A stretch of 64,000 bases of DNA. It comes from Geodermatophilus obscurus DSM 43160. GTDB lineage: Bacteria; Actinomycetota; Actinomycetes; Mycobacteriales; Geodermatophilaceae. Positions 49,104-57,232 of the stretch are shown here, in pieces. The translations under genes were made by a program, and so were the position numbers. Within the stretch, counting starts at the first letter, position 1; every line of letters starts with the position of its first letter. The notes beneath the pieces were generated by a model. The model searched no databases and was not told the origin of the DNA. It worked only from the letters and a program-made list of their open reading frames with translations. The stretch is taken from NCBI RefSeq assembly GCF_000025345.1, contig NC_013757.1, positions 5,146,001-5,210,000 of the forward strand. Direction: 5' to 3'.

Positions 49104-49297
49104 GTGGTCTCCTCGCTGTCCTCGACCGGGCCCGTCTCGCGGCCCATGCTCCCACTGACCGCGTCGCCGTTCCGGCGTTCCGCCGCCCACCTGCGCGAAC
49201 ACCCGTCCAGGTACCCCGCCGGTGGGCGGACTCACCCCCGACCGGGTGCCCGGAGCCGGGACGCCGCACGCGGAGGCATTCCGTAAGGTCGGTCCCC

Positions 49298-50092
49298 GTG
49301 CGCATCGCGACCTGGAACGTCAACTCGATCCGCACCCGGGCCGACCGCGTCGTCGCCTGGCTGCAGCGCTCTGACGTCGACGTCCTGGCTCTCCAGGAGA
49401 CGAAGTGCCGGGACGACCAGTTCCCCGAGTCCTGCTTCACCGACCTCGGCTACCAGGTCGCCCACGTGGGCCACTCGCAGTGGAACGGGGTGGCGCTGCT
49501 GTCCCGCGTCGGCCTCGAGGACGTCGAGGTGGCCTTTCCCGGCCAGCCCGGCTTCGGCAACCCCGAGCCGGCGGTCGAGGCCCGCGCCCTGGCTGCCACC
49601 TGCGGCGGGGTGCGGGTGTGGAGCCTGTACGTCCCCAACGGGCGCACGCTGACCGACCCGCACTACGAGTACAAGCTGCGGTGGCTCGGGGCGCTGCGGA
49701 CGGCGGCCGCCGGCTGGCTGGCCGAGGACGGCGGCGCGCAGGTCGCCCTCGTCGGCGACTGGAACATCGCCCCGCAGGACGACGACGTGTGGGACGTGCG
49801 GGTCTTCGCGCACTCCACGCACGTCTCCGAGCCCGAGCGCGCTGCCTTCCGCGCGATCGTCGACGCCGGTTACGCGGACGTCGTCCGGCCGCACACCCCT
49901 GGCCCCGGGGTCTTCACCTACTGGGACTACACCCAGCTGCGCTTCGCCCGCCGCGAGGGCATGCGGATCGACTTCGTCCTCGGCTCCCCGGCGCTGGCCG
50001 TCCGGGTGACGAACGCCCTGATAGACCGGCAGGAGCGCAAGGGCAAGGGCGCCAGCGACCACGCGCCCGTGGTGGTCGACCTCCACGACTGA
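49298..50092 (+). CDS. exodeoxyribonuclease III
   Basis: A 264-residue endonuclease/exonuclease/phosphatase-fold AP endonuclease. IATWNVNSIR has the first Asn, LQETKCRDDQFP the catalytic Glu, VGDWNIAPQDDD the metal Asp and Asn, and KGASDHAPVVVDL the final Asp-His pair. It cleaves abasic sites and degrades 3' ends in repair. GTG at 49298 directly before the conserved start RIATWNV; longer in-frame starts upstream are arginine-rich shadow sequence. It converges with the TSUP gene, 11 nt apart. Confidence 0.94.
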   Translation: MRIATWNVNSIRTRADRVVAWLQRSDVDVLALQETKCRDDQFPESCFTDLGYQVAHVGHSQWNGVALLSRVGLEDVEVAFPGQPGFGNPEPAVEARALAATCGGVRVWSLYVPNGRTLTDPHYEYKLRWLGALRTAAAGWLAEDGGAQVALVGDWNIAPQDDDVWDVRVFAHSTHVSEPERAAFRAIVDAGYADVVRPHTPGPGVFTYWDYTQLRFARREGMRIDFVLGSPALAVRVTNALIDRQERKGKGASDHAPVVVDLHD

Positions 50093-50103
50093 CTGGCCAG
50101 CGC

Positions 50104-50850
50104 TCAGCCGCCGAGGACGCCGTCGACCACGGTCGCGACGCCCCCGACCAGCGCCAGGGACAGCGCGGCGGTGCGCGCGCGCGTCGGTGACACGTGCGCG
50201 GCCAGCGCGGTGCCGGCCACGAGGCCGACGCCCAGGGCGGCGGCCGCGACTGCCCAGTCCGCGACGGGCAGGGACGGCAGGCCCTTGGCCGCCACCGTGG
50301 CCGACCCGACAACGGTGAAGCACAGCTGCGCCGTCGCCGCGAACGCGCGCTGCGGCCACCGCGTGGCGACCGCGTAAACCGTCAGCGCGGGCCCCCCGAC
50401 CCCTGCGGTCGCGTTCATGAAGCCCGACGCGGCCCCGGCGAGCAGCGCGGGCGCCGTCCCCGTCCCGGACGCGGGGCCCGCGCCGGTCCGCCGGCCGGCC
50501 GCGAGGACGGCGAGCAGCGCCACGACGACGCAGCCGCCCACGAGGACCTGCAGGACGGCGGGTGCCGTGTGGCGGGCGACCCAGGCACCCGGGACGACCG
50601 CCACCAGTGCGGGCGCGGAGAGCAGCAGGCCCCGGCGCAGCTCCACGTCCCGCCGCACCTGCACCAGGACCAGCACCGAGGCCGCGACCCCCAGCACGTT
50701 GACCACGAGGACCCCGGCGAAGGGCCCGAGCAGCAGCACCAGGAACGGGGCGGCGACCAGGGCGAAACCGAGCCCGGTGATGCGCTGGGTCCCGGCGCCG
50801 ACCGCCACGGCGGCCGCAAGTCCGAGCGCGGGCAGCCAGCCTGCGTCCAC
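50104..50850 (-). CDS. TSUP (TauE/SafE) family membrane permease
   Basis: A 248-residue permease with about eight hydrophobic segments (LGLAAAVAVGAGTQRITGLGF, LVAAPFLVLLLGPFAGVLVV, VLQVLVGGCVVVALLAVLAA). GFMNATAGVGGPALTVYAV is the TSUP motif. Family members export or import sulfite, sulfoacetate or other organosulfur anions. GTG at 50850 is preferred; the longer ATG-type start at 50940 adds a Pro/Arg-rich tail not expected before the first helix. No sulfur metabolism genes are adjacent. Confidence 0.85.
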   Translation of the reverse strand: MDAGWLPALGLAAAVAVGAGTQRITGLGFALVAAPFLVLLLGPFAGVLVVNVLGVAASVLVLVQVRRDVELRRGLLLSAPALVAVVPGAWVARHTAPAVLQVLVGGCVVVALLAVLAAGRRTGAGPASGTGTAPALLAGAASGFMNATAGVGGPALTVYAVATRWPQRAFAATAQLCFTVVGSATVAAKGLPSLPVADWAVAAAALGVGLVAGTALAAHVSPTRARTAALSLALVGGVATVVDGVLGG

Positions 50851-51020
50851 GTCAGCGGGCCCGGCCCGGGCGGGCCGCCGCCGGGTCGGGGGCGGGGACG
50901 CGGGGACGGCGAGCGGGCACCCACCGACCCTGACCGACACCTGCGCCGACGGCGACCGGGGGAACGCGACGAGCCGCTGACGAGGGCATCAGCGGGCCGC
51001 CGCCGGTGTTGTACCCGGCG

Positions 51021-52142
51021 ATGACCGCGCAGCTCGCACCGCTCGTCCCCGCCGCTCCCCCGCCTACCACTCCCCCGTCCACCCGCCTCTGGACGCCGTC
51101 GCGCGTCCTGGTCACCCGCTCGGCCGCGGAGCGGCCGCACGGGCAGCGCATCCTGGCCCGGCTCGAGGCCGCCGGGGTGTCCGACGTCGAGCTGCTGCCC
51201 GGCGACCGGCTGCCCAACCTGCGCGGGGACGGCGACCGCGCGGCGTTCATGCGCGCCAAGGACACCCTCGCCGTCGTCGTCCCGCCGCCGTCCAAGCGCA
51301 AGCTGCAGCCGATCCCGCCGTCCGCCGACTGGCGCGTCGACCTGGCCGAGGGCTGCCCCGCGCACTGCCAGTACTGCTACCTCGCCGGCTCCCTGGGCGG
51401 CCCGCCGATCACCCGCGTGTGGGCCGACCTCGACGAGGTGCTCGACGAGCTCGACGCCTACGTCGGCCGAGGCGCCATAACCTCCGGCACGCTCGAGCGC
51501 GGCGGGGAGGGGACGACGTTCGAGGCCTCCTGCTACACCGACCCGCTGGCCATCGAGCACCTGACCGGCGGTCTGTCGCGGATGGTCGAGCACTTCGGCA
51601 CACACGACTGGCCCGGCCCGGTGCAGCTGCGGGCGACCACCAAGTTCGACGGCGTCGCCGGCCTGCTGGACCTGCCGCACGGCGGCCGCACCCGGCTGCG
51701 GTTCTCGGTCAACGCGACGTCGGTCGACCGGCGCTTCGAGGGCGCCACGGCGAAGGTGCCCGCGCGGCTGCGGGCGCTGTCGGCGATCGCGGCGGCCGGC
51801 TACCCGGTCGGCCTGACCATCGCGCCGATCATGCCGGTCGAGGGGTGGCGGGAGGAGTACGGCGCCCTGCTGGACGCCGTGGCCGCCGCGCTGCCGGCCG
51901 GCGCCGACCTCACCGTCGAGTGCATCACGCACCGGTTCACGCCCGGCAGCAAGGAGACGCTGCTGGACTGGTACCCGCGCACGAAGCTCGACATGGACGA
52001 GGCCCGCCGCACCACCAAGCGCGGGAGGTACGGCTCGGTCAAGCACGTCTACCCGAAGGAGACGATGGCCGAGCTGCGCGGCTGGTTCGAGGCCGCGCTG
52101 GCCGAGCGGCTGCCCCGGGCCCAGCTCCTGTACTGGACCTAG
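51021..52142 (+). CDS. spore photoproduct lyase-family radical SAM protein
   Basis: A 373-residue radical SAM enzyme. AEGCPAHCQYCYLAGSLGG carries the C-x3-C-x2-C cluster; TFEASCYTDPLAIEHLTG and LRFSVNATSVDRRFEG are typical of the SplB-like group, and LDWYPRTKLDMDEARRTTKRG lies near the C-terminus. In spore-formers SplB repairs UV spore photoproduct in DNA. This organism is not expected to make endospores, so the substrate of the actinobacterial branch is open; UV or desiccation damage is a reasonable guess. ATG at 51021. A family A palindrome follows the stop. Confidence 0.88.
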   Translation: MTAQLAPLVPAAPPPTTPPSTRLWTPSRVLVTRSAAERPHGQRILARLEAAGVSDVELLPGDRLPNLRGDGDRAAFMRAKDTLAVVVPPPSKRKLQPIPPSADWRVDLAEGCPAHCQYCYLAGSLGGPPITRVWADLDEVLDELDAYVGRGAITSGTLERGGEGTTFEASCYTDPLAIEHLTGGLSRMVEHFGTHDWPGPVQLRATTKFDGVAGLLDLPHGGRTRLRFSVNATSVDRRFEGATAKVPARLRALSAIAAAGYPVGLTIAPIMPVEGWREEYGALLDAVAAALPAGADLTVECITHRFTPGSKETLLDWYPRTKLDMDEARRTTKRGRYGSVKHVYPKETMAELRGWFEAALAERLPRAQLLYWT

Positions 52143-52150
52143 GGCAGCCG

Positions 52151-52197
52151 CCGCGGCCGTGGCCCCGTCCCGAGACTCGGAACGGGGTCCTCTCTCA
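52151..52197. repeat. family A palindrome between convergent genes
   Basis: GTGGCCCCGTCCCGAGAC (52159-52176) pairs with CGGAACGGGGTCC (52178-52190). It is the shortest copy, with almost no central loop, and makes a strong hairpin between the SplB-like and formaldehyde dehydrogenase genes. Confidence 0.7.
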
Positions 52198-53415
52198 GGC
52201 GGCCGGGATCATCCCGTTCGGGTCGAGGATGTACTTCTTCGCCGCGCCCCGGTCGAACTCCTGGTAGCCGCGCGGCGCATCCTCCAGCGGGATCACCTCG
52301 GCGTTCACCGCCTTCGCGATCTGCACCCGGTCGTGGAGGATCGCCATCATCAACTGGCGGTTGTAGCGCATGACCGGGCACTGGCCGGTGGTGAACGCGT
52401 GCGACTTCGCCCAGCCCAGGCCCAGCCGGATGGACAGCGACCCCGTCTTCGCCGCCTCGTCGGCCGCGCCCGGGTCACCGGTCACGTAGAGGCCCGGGAT
52501 GCCGAGCGCGCCGCCGGCCCGGGTGATGTCCATCAGCGAGTTGAGCACCGTGGCCGGCGCCTCACGCTCGGCGTCCTTCCCGTGCCCGCGGGCCTCGAAG
52601 CCGACCGCGTCGACGCCGCAGTCGACCTCGGGCTCGCCGAGGATCTGCTCGATCTGGTCCTTGGGGTCGCCCTGGGAGACGTCGACGGTCTCGCAGCCGA
52701 AGCTGCGGGCCTGGGCCAGCCGGTCGGCGTTGAGGTCACCGACGATGACGACGGCGGCGCCGAGCAGGTGCGCCGAGGCCGCGGCCGCCAGCCCCACCGG
52801 GCCGGCCCCGGCGATGTAGACAGTCGAGCCGGTACCCACCCCGGCGGTGACGCAGCCGTGGTAACCCGTCGGGAAGATGTCCGACAGCATCGTCAGGTCG
52901 CGGATCTTCGCCAGCGCCTGGTCCCGGTCCGGGAACTTGAGGCAGTTCCAGTCCGCGTACGGGACCATCACGTACTCGGCCTGGCCGCCGGTCCAGCCGC
53001 CCATGTCGACGTAGCCGTAGGCCGAGCCGGGGCGCTCGGGGTTGACGTTCAGGCAGATGCCGGTCTTGCCCTCCTTGCAGTTGCGACAGCGGCCGCAGGC
53101 GATGTTGAAGGGCACGCTGACGATGTCACCGACCTCGAGGAACTCGACGTCGGCACCCTTCTCGATGATCTCGCCGGTGATCTCGTGGCCGAGGACCAGG
53201 CCCTCGGGCGCCGTCGTCCGCCCGCGGACCATGTGCTGGTCACTGCCGCAGATGTTGGTGCTGACCGTCTTCAGGATGACCCCGTGCGGGGTCTTGCGAC
53301 CGACGTTGGCCGGGTTGACCCCCGGACCCTCCTTGAGCTCCAACCCGGGGTAGTCCAGGTCCGCGACCTCGACCTTGCCGGGCCCCATGTACATGACTGC
53401 TTTGTTGCCTGCCAC
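52195..53415 (-). CDS. glutathione-independent formaldehyde dehydrogenase
   Basis: A 406-residue zinc-type dehydrogenase of the Pseudomonas-putida FdhA group. KAVMYMGPGKVEVADLDYP opens the chain; TNICGSDQHMVRGRT gives the catalytic Cys and Asp, GHEITGEI the His-Glu, CGRCRNCKEGKTGIC the structural zinc, and GAGPVGLAAAASAHLLG the NAD site. The long insert AYGYVDMGGWTGGQAEYVMVPYADWN is typical and keeps NAD bound. It oxidises formaldehyde, or dismutates aldehydes, without a thiol cofactor. GTG at 53415 with AGAGG. It would complete a methanol-to-formate route with the dehydrogenase at 10586, though 40 kb apart. Confidence 0.93.
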   Translation of the reverse strand: MAGNKAVMYMGPGKVEVADLDYPGLELKEGPGVNPANVGRKTPHGVILKTVSTNICGSDQHMVRGRTTAPEGLVLGHEITGEIIEKGADVEFLEVGDIVSVPFNIACGRCRNCKEGKTGICLNVNPERPGSAYGYVDMGGWTGGQAEYVMVPYADWNCLKFPDRDQALAKIRDLTMLSDIFPTGYHGCVTAGVGTGSTVYIAGAGPVGLAAAASAHLLGAAVVIVGDLNADRLAQARSFGCETVDVSQGDPKDQIEQILGEPEVDCGVDAVGFEARGHGKDAEREAPATVLNSLMDITRAGGALGIPGLYVTGDPGAADEAAKTGSLSIRLGLGWAKSHAFTTGQCPVMRYNRQLMMAILHDRVQIAKAVNAEVIPLEDAPRGYQEFDRGAAKKYILDPNGMIPAA

Positions 53416-53630
53416 GGACGATCCTCTCGTCGGCGCCGGCACGCCTCTGTGCCGGCCGGGGTGCCCACCGCCCGGACGCCCCGGTGGCCGGTCCCCTCTG
53501 TCCGCGACGGTCCTCCGGGGCTCGGGGGCGGCAGGGGTCCGAGTGTGGTCCCCGCCACCCCCGGTGCGGCGCGGCGGAGTGCGGGACCGGGACCCGACAC
53601 ACCGACCGCGGACACGTAGCGTGGCCTGTC

Positions 53631-54389
53631 GTGCTCGTCCTGCTGCCGCCGTCGGAGACCAAGGCCCCCGGTGGGGACGGCGACCCGCTGGACCTCGCCG
53701 CACTCTCCTGGCCCGAGCTGACCGACGTCCGCGCCGGCCTGGTCGAGGCGCTGGTCGAGCTCGCCGGGGACCTCCCCGCCGCACGGGCCGCGCTGGGCCT
53801 GTCGCCGACGCAGGACGACGAGGTGGCGCGCAACGCCGAGCTGCTCGGCGCCCCGACGATGCCGGCCCTGGCGCGCTACACCGGCGTCCTCTACGACGCC
53901 CTGGATGTGCGTTCGCTGACCCGCGCCCAGCGCGCCCGGGCCGACCGGCGGCTGGCGGTCGGGTCCGCGTTGTTCGGCGTGGTCCGCGCCACCGACCGCA
54001 TCCCGGCCTACCGGCTGTCGGCCGGTTCCGCCCTGCCCGGCCGGCCGACGCTGCGGGCCCTGTGGCGGCCGACGCTGGGACCGCTGCTCGCGGCCGTCGA
54101 CGAGCTGGTGGTCGACCTGCGCAGCAGCGCCTACGCCGCGCTCGCACCGGTGCCCGGCGCGGTGACCCTCGACGTGCTGTGCGAGCGCCCGGACGGCACG
54201 CGGGTAGTGGTCAGCCACTCCAACAAGGCGCACAAGGGCCGCGTCGCGCGGCTGCTCGCCACCACGACGGGAGAGCCGGGGGACGTCGTCCGGCTGCGGG
54301 CGCTGCTGCGCCGGGCCGGGTTCCACGTGGAACACCCCGGCGGCACGGCACTGACACTCGTCGTCCCCGCGGATTGGGCCACCCGCTGA
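53631..54389 (+). CDS. YaaA-family peroxide stress protein
   Basis: A 252-residue protein. LLPPSETKAPGGDG opens the YaaA/DUF328 fold; ALARYTGVLYDALDV, YRLSAGSALPG and VSHSNKAHKGRVARLLA are the other conserved blocks. In E. coli YaaA lowers free iron and limits peroxide damage, and the fold binds DNA. GTG at 53631. The coding segment near the C-terminus (FHVEHPG) contains a perfect copy of the GTTCCACGTGGAAC palindrome. It is divergent from the formaldehyde dehydrogenase. Confidence 0.9.
   Translation: MLVLLPPSETKAPGGDGDPLDLAALSWPELTDVRAGLVEALVELAGDLPAARAALGLSPTQDDEVARNAELLGAPTMPALARYTGVLYDALDVRSLTRAQRARADRRLAVGSALFGVVRATDRIPAYRLSAGSALPGRPTLRALWRPTLGPLLAAVDELVVDLRSSAYAALAPVPGAVTLDVLCERPDGTRVVVSHSNKAHKGRVARLLATTTGEPGDVVRLRALLRRAGFHVEHPGGTALTLVVPADWATR
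54320..54333. promoter_or_regulatory. perfect 14-bp palindrome GTTCCACGTGGAAC, parS-like, copy 2
   Basis: This exact repeat of the site at 40031-40044 lies inside the 3' part of the YaaA coding region. A location inside a gene suits a chromosome-partition site better than a transcription operator. Chance occurrence of the same 14-mer twice in 64 kb is very unlikely even in GC-rich DNA. Confidence 0.5.
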
Positions 54390-54549
54390 CCCGGCACGCG
54401 GCGTCGCCGCCGAAGTGATCTGCGTCAGGATCGTTGCACCCAACCGGTGGCGCATGGCATAACTGCGGGGACGCGCGCAGCTCGAGCAGTCGTGGCCGCC
54501 GGTGGGCTCGGACCACCCGGCACGGGGCGTCGACAACGGAGAGGTACCG

Positions 54550-57150
54550 GTGGAGGGATCCCCGCGGCAGCGCGGCGCTGTGCGCACGTCCGACCTCGAG
54601 TCGGCGGCCGAGGTGCTGCGCGACGACCCCGCGCGCACCCGCGCGGCCCGTCGCCTCCGCATCGCCCAGCACGGCTCCCTCGCCGTCGACCGGCTGGTGG
54701 AGCTGGCCGCGCGGCTGCTCGGCGCGCAGGCCGGCCAGATCTCGCTGCTCGACGACGTCCAGTCGGTCGCCGCTGTCGCCGGGCTGCCGCCGGGTGCCGC
54801 GACCAGGGAGACCGGCCTCGCCGACACGCCCTGCACGCTCGCCGCGGCCGGCAACGAGGTGCTCGCCATCTCCGACGCCCGGGCCGACGAGCGGGTCGGC
54901 CGGCTGCCGCAGGTGACCGGCGGACAGGTCGTCGCCTACCTCGGCGCCCCGCTGACCGACGGGGAGGGCCACGTCGTCGGGACGCTGTGCGTGTTCGACC
55001 CGCTGTCCCGGGAGTGGTCGGAGACCGACGCCGCCACGCTGCAGCAGCTCGCCGCCTCGGTGGTGACCGAGCTCGAGTACGCGGCGCTGACCGGCGAGTA
55101 CGAGCGTCAGCACCTGCGCTGGCGGCTGGCGATGGACGCCGGCGGGGTGGGCACCTTCGACTGGGACCTGCGGTCCGGCGAGCTGGTGTGGGACGACCCG
55201 CTGATGGCGATGTTCGGCTACACCCTCGACGACTTCGACGGCACCATCACCGCCTTCAACCGGCGGCTGCACCCCGACGACCTGCCCCGCGTCAGCGAGG
55301 CGCTGCGCGCCTGCATCGACCTCGTCGGCGACTTCGAGGCGGAGTACCGCGTCGTCCGCCCCGACGGCGAGACCCGCTGGGTGCAGGCCCGCGGCCGGGC
55401 GCTGGCGGGCGCGGACGGCAGCACCATCCGCGTGCTCGGCGCCGCGTACGACACCACCGAGGACCGCACCGGCGACGTCCGCGTCGCGCGCGTCCTCGAG
55501 GCGATGCCGGCCGGCTTCTACTCGCTCGACCACGAGTGGCGCTTCACGCACGTCAACGCCGAGGCCGAGCGGCTGCTCGGCCGCAGCCGCGAGGAGCTGC
55601 TCGGCCAGGTCATCTGGACGGCGTTCCCGGCGACGGTGAACAGCGACTTCGAGAAGTACTACCGCAGCGCGGTGCGGAGCGGGGAGCCGGTCAACTTCGA
55701 CGCGCACTACCCCGCGCCGCTCGACGGCTGGTACGAGCTGCGCGCCTGGCCCAGCCCCGAGGGCCTGTCGGTCTACTTCATCGAGGTCACCGAACGGAAG
55801 CAGGCCCGCGAGCACGCCGAGCGCTCGGCGCAGCGGCTGGCCCTGCTCGCGCAGGTCAGCGCGGAGCTGGCCGGGACGCTGGACGCCCAGGCCGCCACCA
55901 GCCGCCTCCCCCGGCTGGTCGTCCCCGGACTGGCGCAGTGGGGCATCGTCACCGTGGTCGACGCCGACGGACGCCCGCGCGACGTCGGCTGGTGGCACGC
56001 GGAGCCGTCGTCGCGCGCGCTGGTCGAGCGCTACGCCGCCGTCCGGCTGGACGCGATGCCGGCCACCTCGCCCGTGGCGCGGGCCCTGCTGGCCGGTGAG
56101 GCGGTGCGGGCGAACGCCGACGAGGTGGTCGCCCTCCTGGCCGACGGCGAGGCGCGCGACCTGCTGACCGCGCTGGCACCGGGCGCGGCGGTCTGCCTGC
56201 CGCTGCGCGGGCGGGGACGCACCCTGGGCGTGCTGACCCTCTACTTCGGCCGCGGCGACATGCTGTCGCGGGAGGACCTCGCCACCGCGCAGGACGTCGC
56301 CGACCGCGCCGGCCTGGCCCTGGACAACACCCGGCTCTACACCCAGCAGCAGCAGCTGGCCGAGGGACTGCAGCGCAGCCTGCTCACCGAGCCGCCGGAG
56401 CCCGACCACGCCGAGATCGCCGTCCGCTACCTGCCCGCCATCGAGGCAGCGCGGGTCGGCGGCGACTGGTACGACGCGTTCCTGCAGCCCAGCGGCGCGA
56501 CGATGCTGGTCATCGGCGACGTCGTGGGGCACGACACGGAGGCGGCCGCGGCCATGGGCCAGCTGCGCGGGCTGCTGCGCGGCATCGCCACCTACAGCGA
56601 CGCGTCACCCGTGGAGGTGCTCCGCGGGCTGGACGCCTCGATGGCGGTGCTGCAGACCCACGTGCTGGCCACGGCCGCGCTGGCCCGCTTCGAGCAGACC
56701 GACGACGAGCGCCGGCGCGGCATCACCCGCATGCGCTGGGCGAACGCCGGACACCTGCCGCCGCTGGTTATCAACCCCGACGGCAGTGTGGCCGAGCTCG
56801 CCGCCTGGAGGGGCGACCTGCTGCTGGGCGTCGACCACGAGGTCGAGCGCCGGGAGTCGGTGGTGACCCTCGACCGCGGGTCCACGGTGCTGCTGTTCAC
56901 CGACGGGCTCGTCGAGCGGCGCGACGCCGACCTGGACGCCGGCCTGGTGCGGTTGCGGGAGGCGCTCGCCGAGGTGTCCCACCTGCCGCTCCAGCAGCTG
57001 CTCGACGAGGTGCTCGAACGGCTGGTCGACGGCCGGCCCGAGGACGACGTCGCGCTGGTCGCCGTCCGCCTGCACCGCCAGGACCGCCCGCGCCCGGTCG
57101 AGGCCGGCCCCAACGAGGTCCCGGACGTCGTCCCGCCGGACCCGGCCTGA
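54550..57150 (+). CDS. GAF-PAS-PAS-GAF-PP2C (SpoIIE) signalling phosphatase
   Basis: An 866-residue soluble protein. A GAF domain (about 35-175) is followed by two PAS domains (about 190-305 with WDLRSGELVWDDPLMAMFGY, and 310-425 with EWRFTHVNAEAERLLGRS), a second GAF (about 435-595), and the SpoIIE phosphatase (about 610-840). The phosphatase has GGDWYDAF, VIGDVVGHD, LLFTDGLVERR and EDDVALVAV, the metal aspartates of PP2C. Such RsbU/RsbP-type phosphatases dephosphorylate anti-anti-sigma factors to release a stress sigma factor. GTG at 54550 after GGAGAGG. No Rsb partner or sigma gene is adjacent. Confidence 0.93.
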   Translation: MEGSPRQRGAVRTSDLESAAEVLRDDPARTRAARRLRIAQHGSLAVDRLVELAARLLGAQAGQISLLDDVQSVAAVAGLPPGAATRETGLADTPCTLAAAGNEVLAISDARADERVGRLPQVTGGQVVAYLGAPLTDGEGHVVGTLCVFDPLSREWSETDAATLQQLAASVVTELEYAALTGEYERQHLRWRLAMDAGGVGTFDWDLRSGELVWDDPLMAMFGYTLDDFDGTITAFNRRLHPDDLPRVSEALRACIDLVGDFEAEYRVVRPDGETRWVQARGRALAGADGSTIRVLGAAYDTTEDRTGDVRVARVLEAMPAGFYSLDHEWRFTHVNAEAERLLGRSREELLGQVIWTAFPATVNSDFEKYYRSAVRSGEPVNFDAHYPAPLDGWYELRAWPSPEGLSVYFIEVTERKQAREHAERSAQRLALLAQVSAELAGTLDAQAATSRLPRLVVPGLAQWGIVTVVDADGRPRDVGWWHAEPSSRALVERYAAVRLDAMPATSPVARALLAGEAVRANADEVVALLADGEARDLLTALAPGAAVCLPLRGRGRTLGVLTLYFGRGDMLSREDLATAQDVADRAGLALDNTRLYTQQQQLAEGLQRSLLTEPPEPDHAEIAVRYLPAIEAARVGGDWYDAFLQPSGATMLVIGDVVGHDTEAAAAMGQLRGLLRGIATYSDASPVEVLRGLDASMAVLQTHVLATAALARFEQTDDERRRGITRMRWANAGHLPPLVINPDGSVAELAAWRGDLLLGVDHEVERRESVVTLDRGSTVLLFTDGLVERRDADLDAGLVRLREALAEVSHLPLQQLLDEVLERLVDGRPEDDVALVAVRLHRQDRPRPVEAGPNEVPDVVPPDPA

Positions 57151-57232
57151 TCCCCCCACTGCCGGTGTTCCTCGTGCTCTGCGCGTCCTGCAGGACCCGG
57201 AGAGCACCCGCAGTGCGTGTCAGAGTTCCCGG

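Noticed and set aside
54211-56532. 773-codon minus-strand frame
   Set aside because: Antisense to yaaA and the PP2C-type phosphatase, with no motif or ribosome site.
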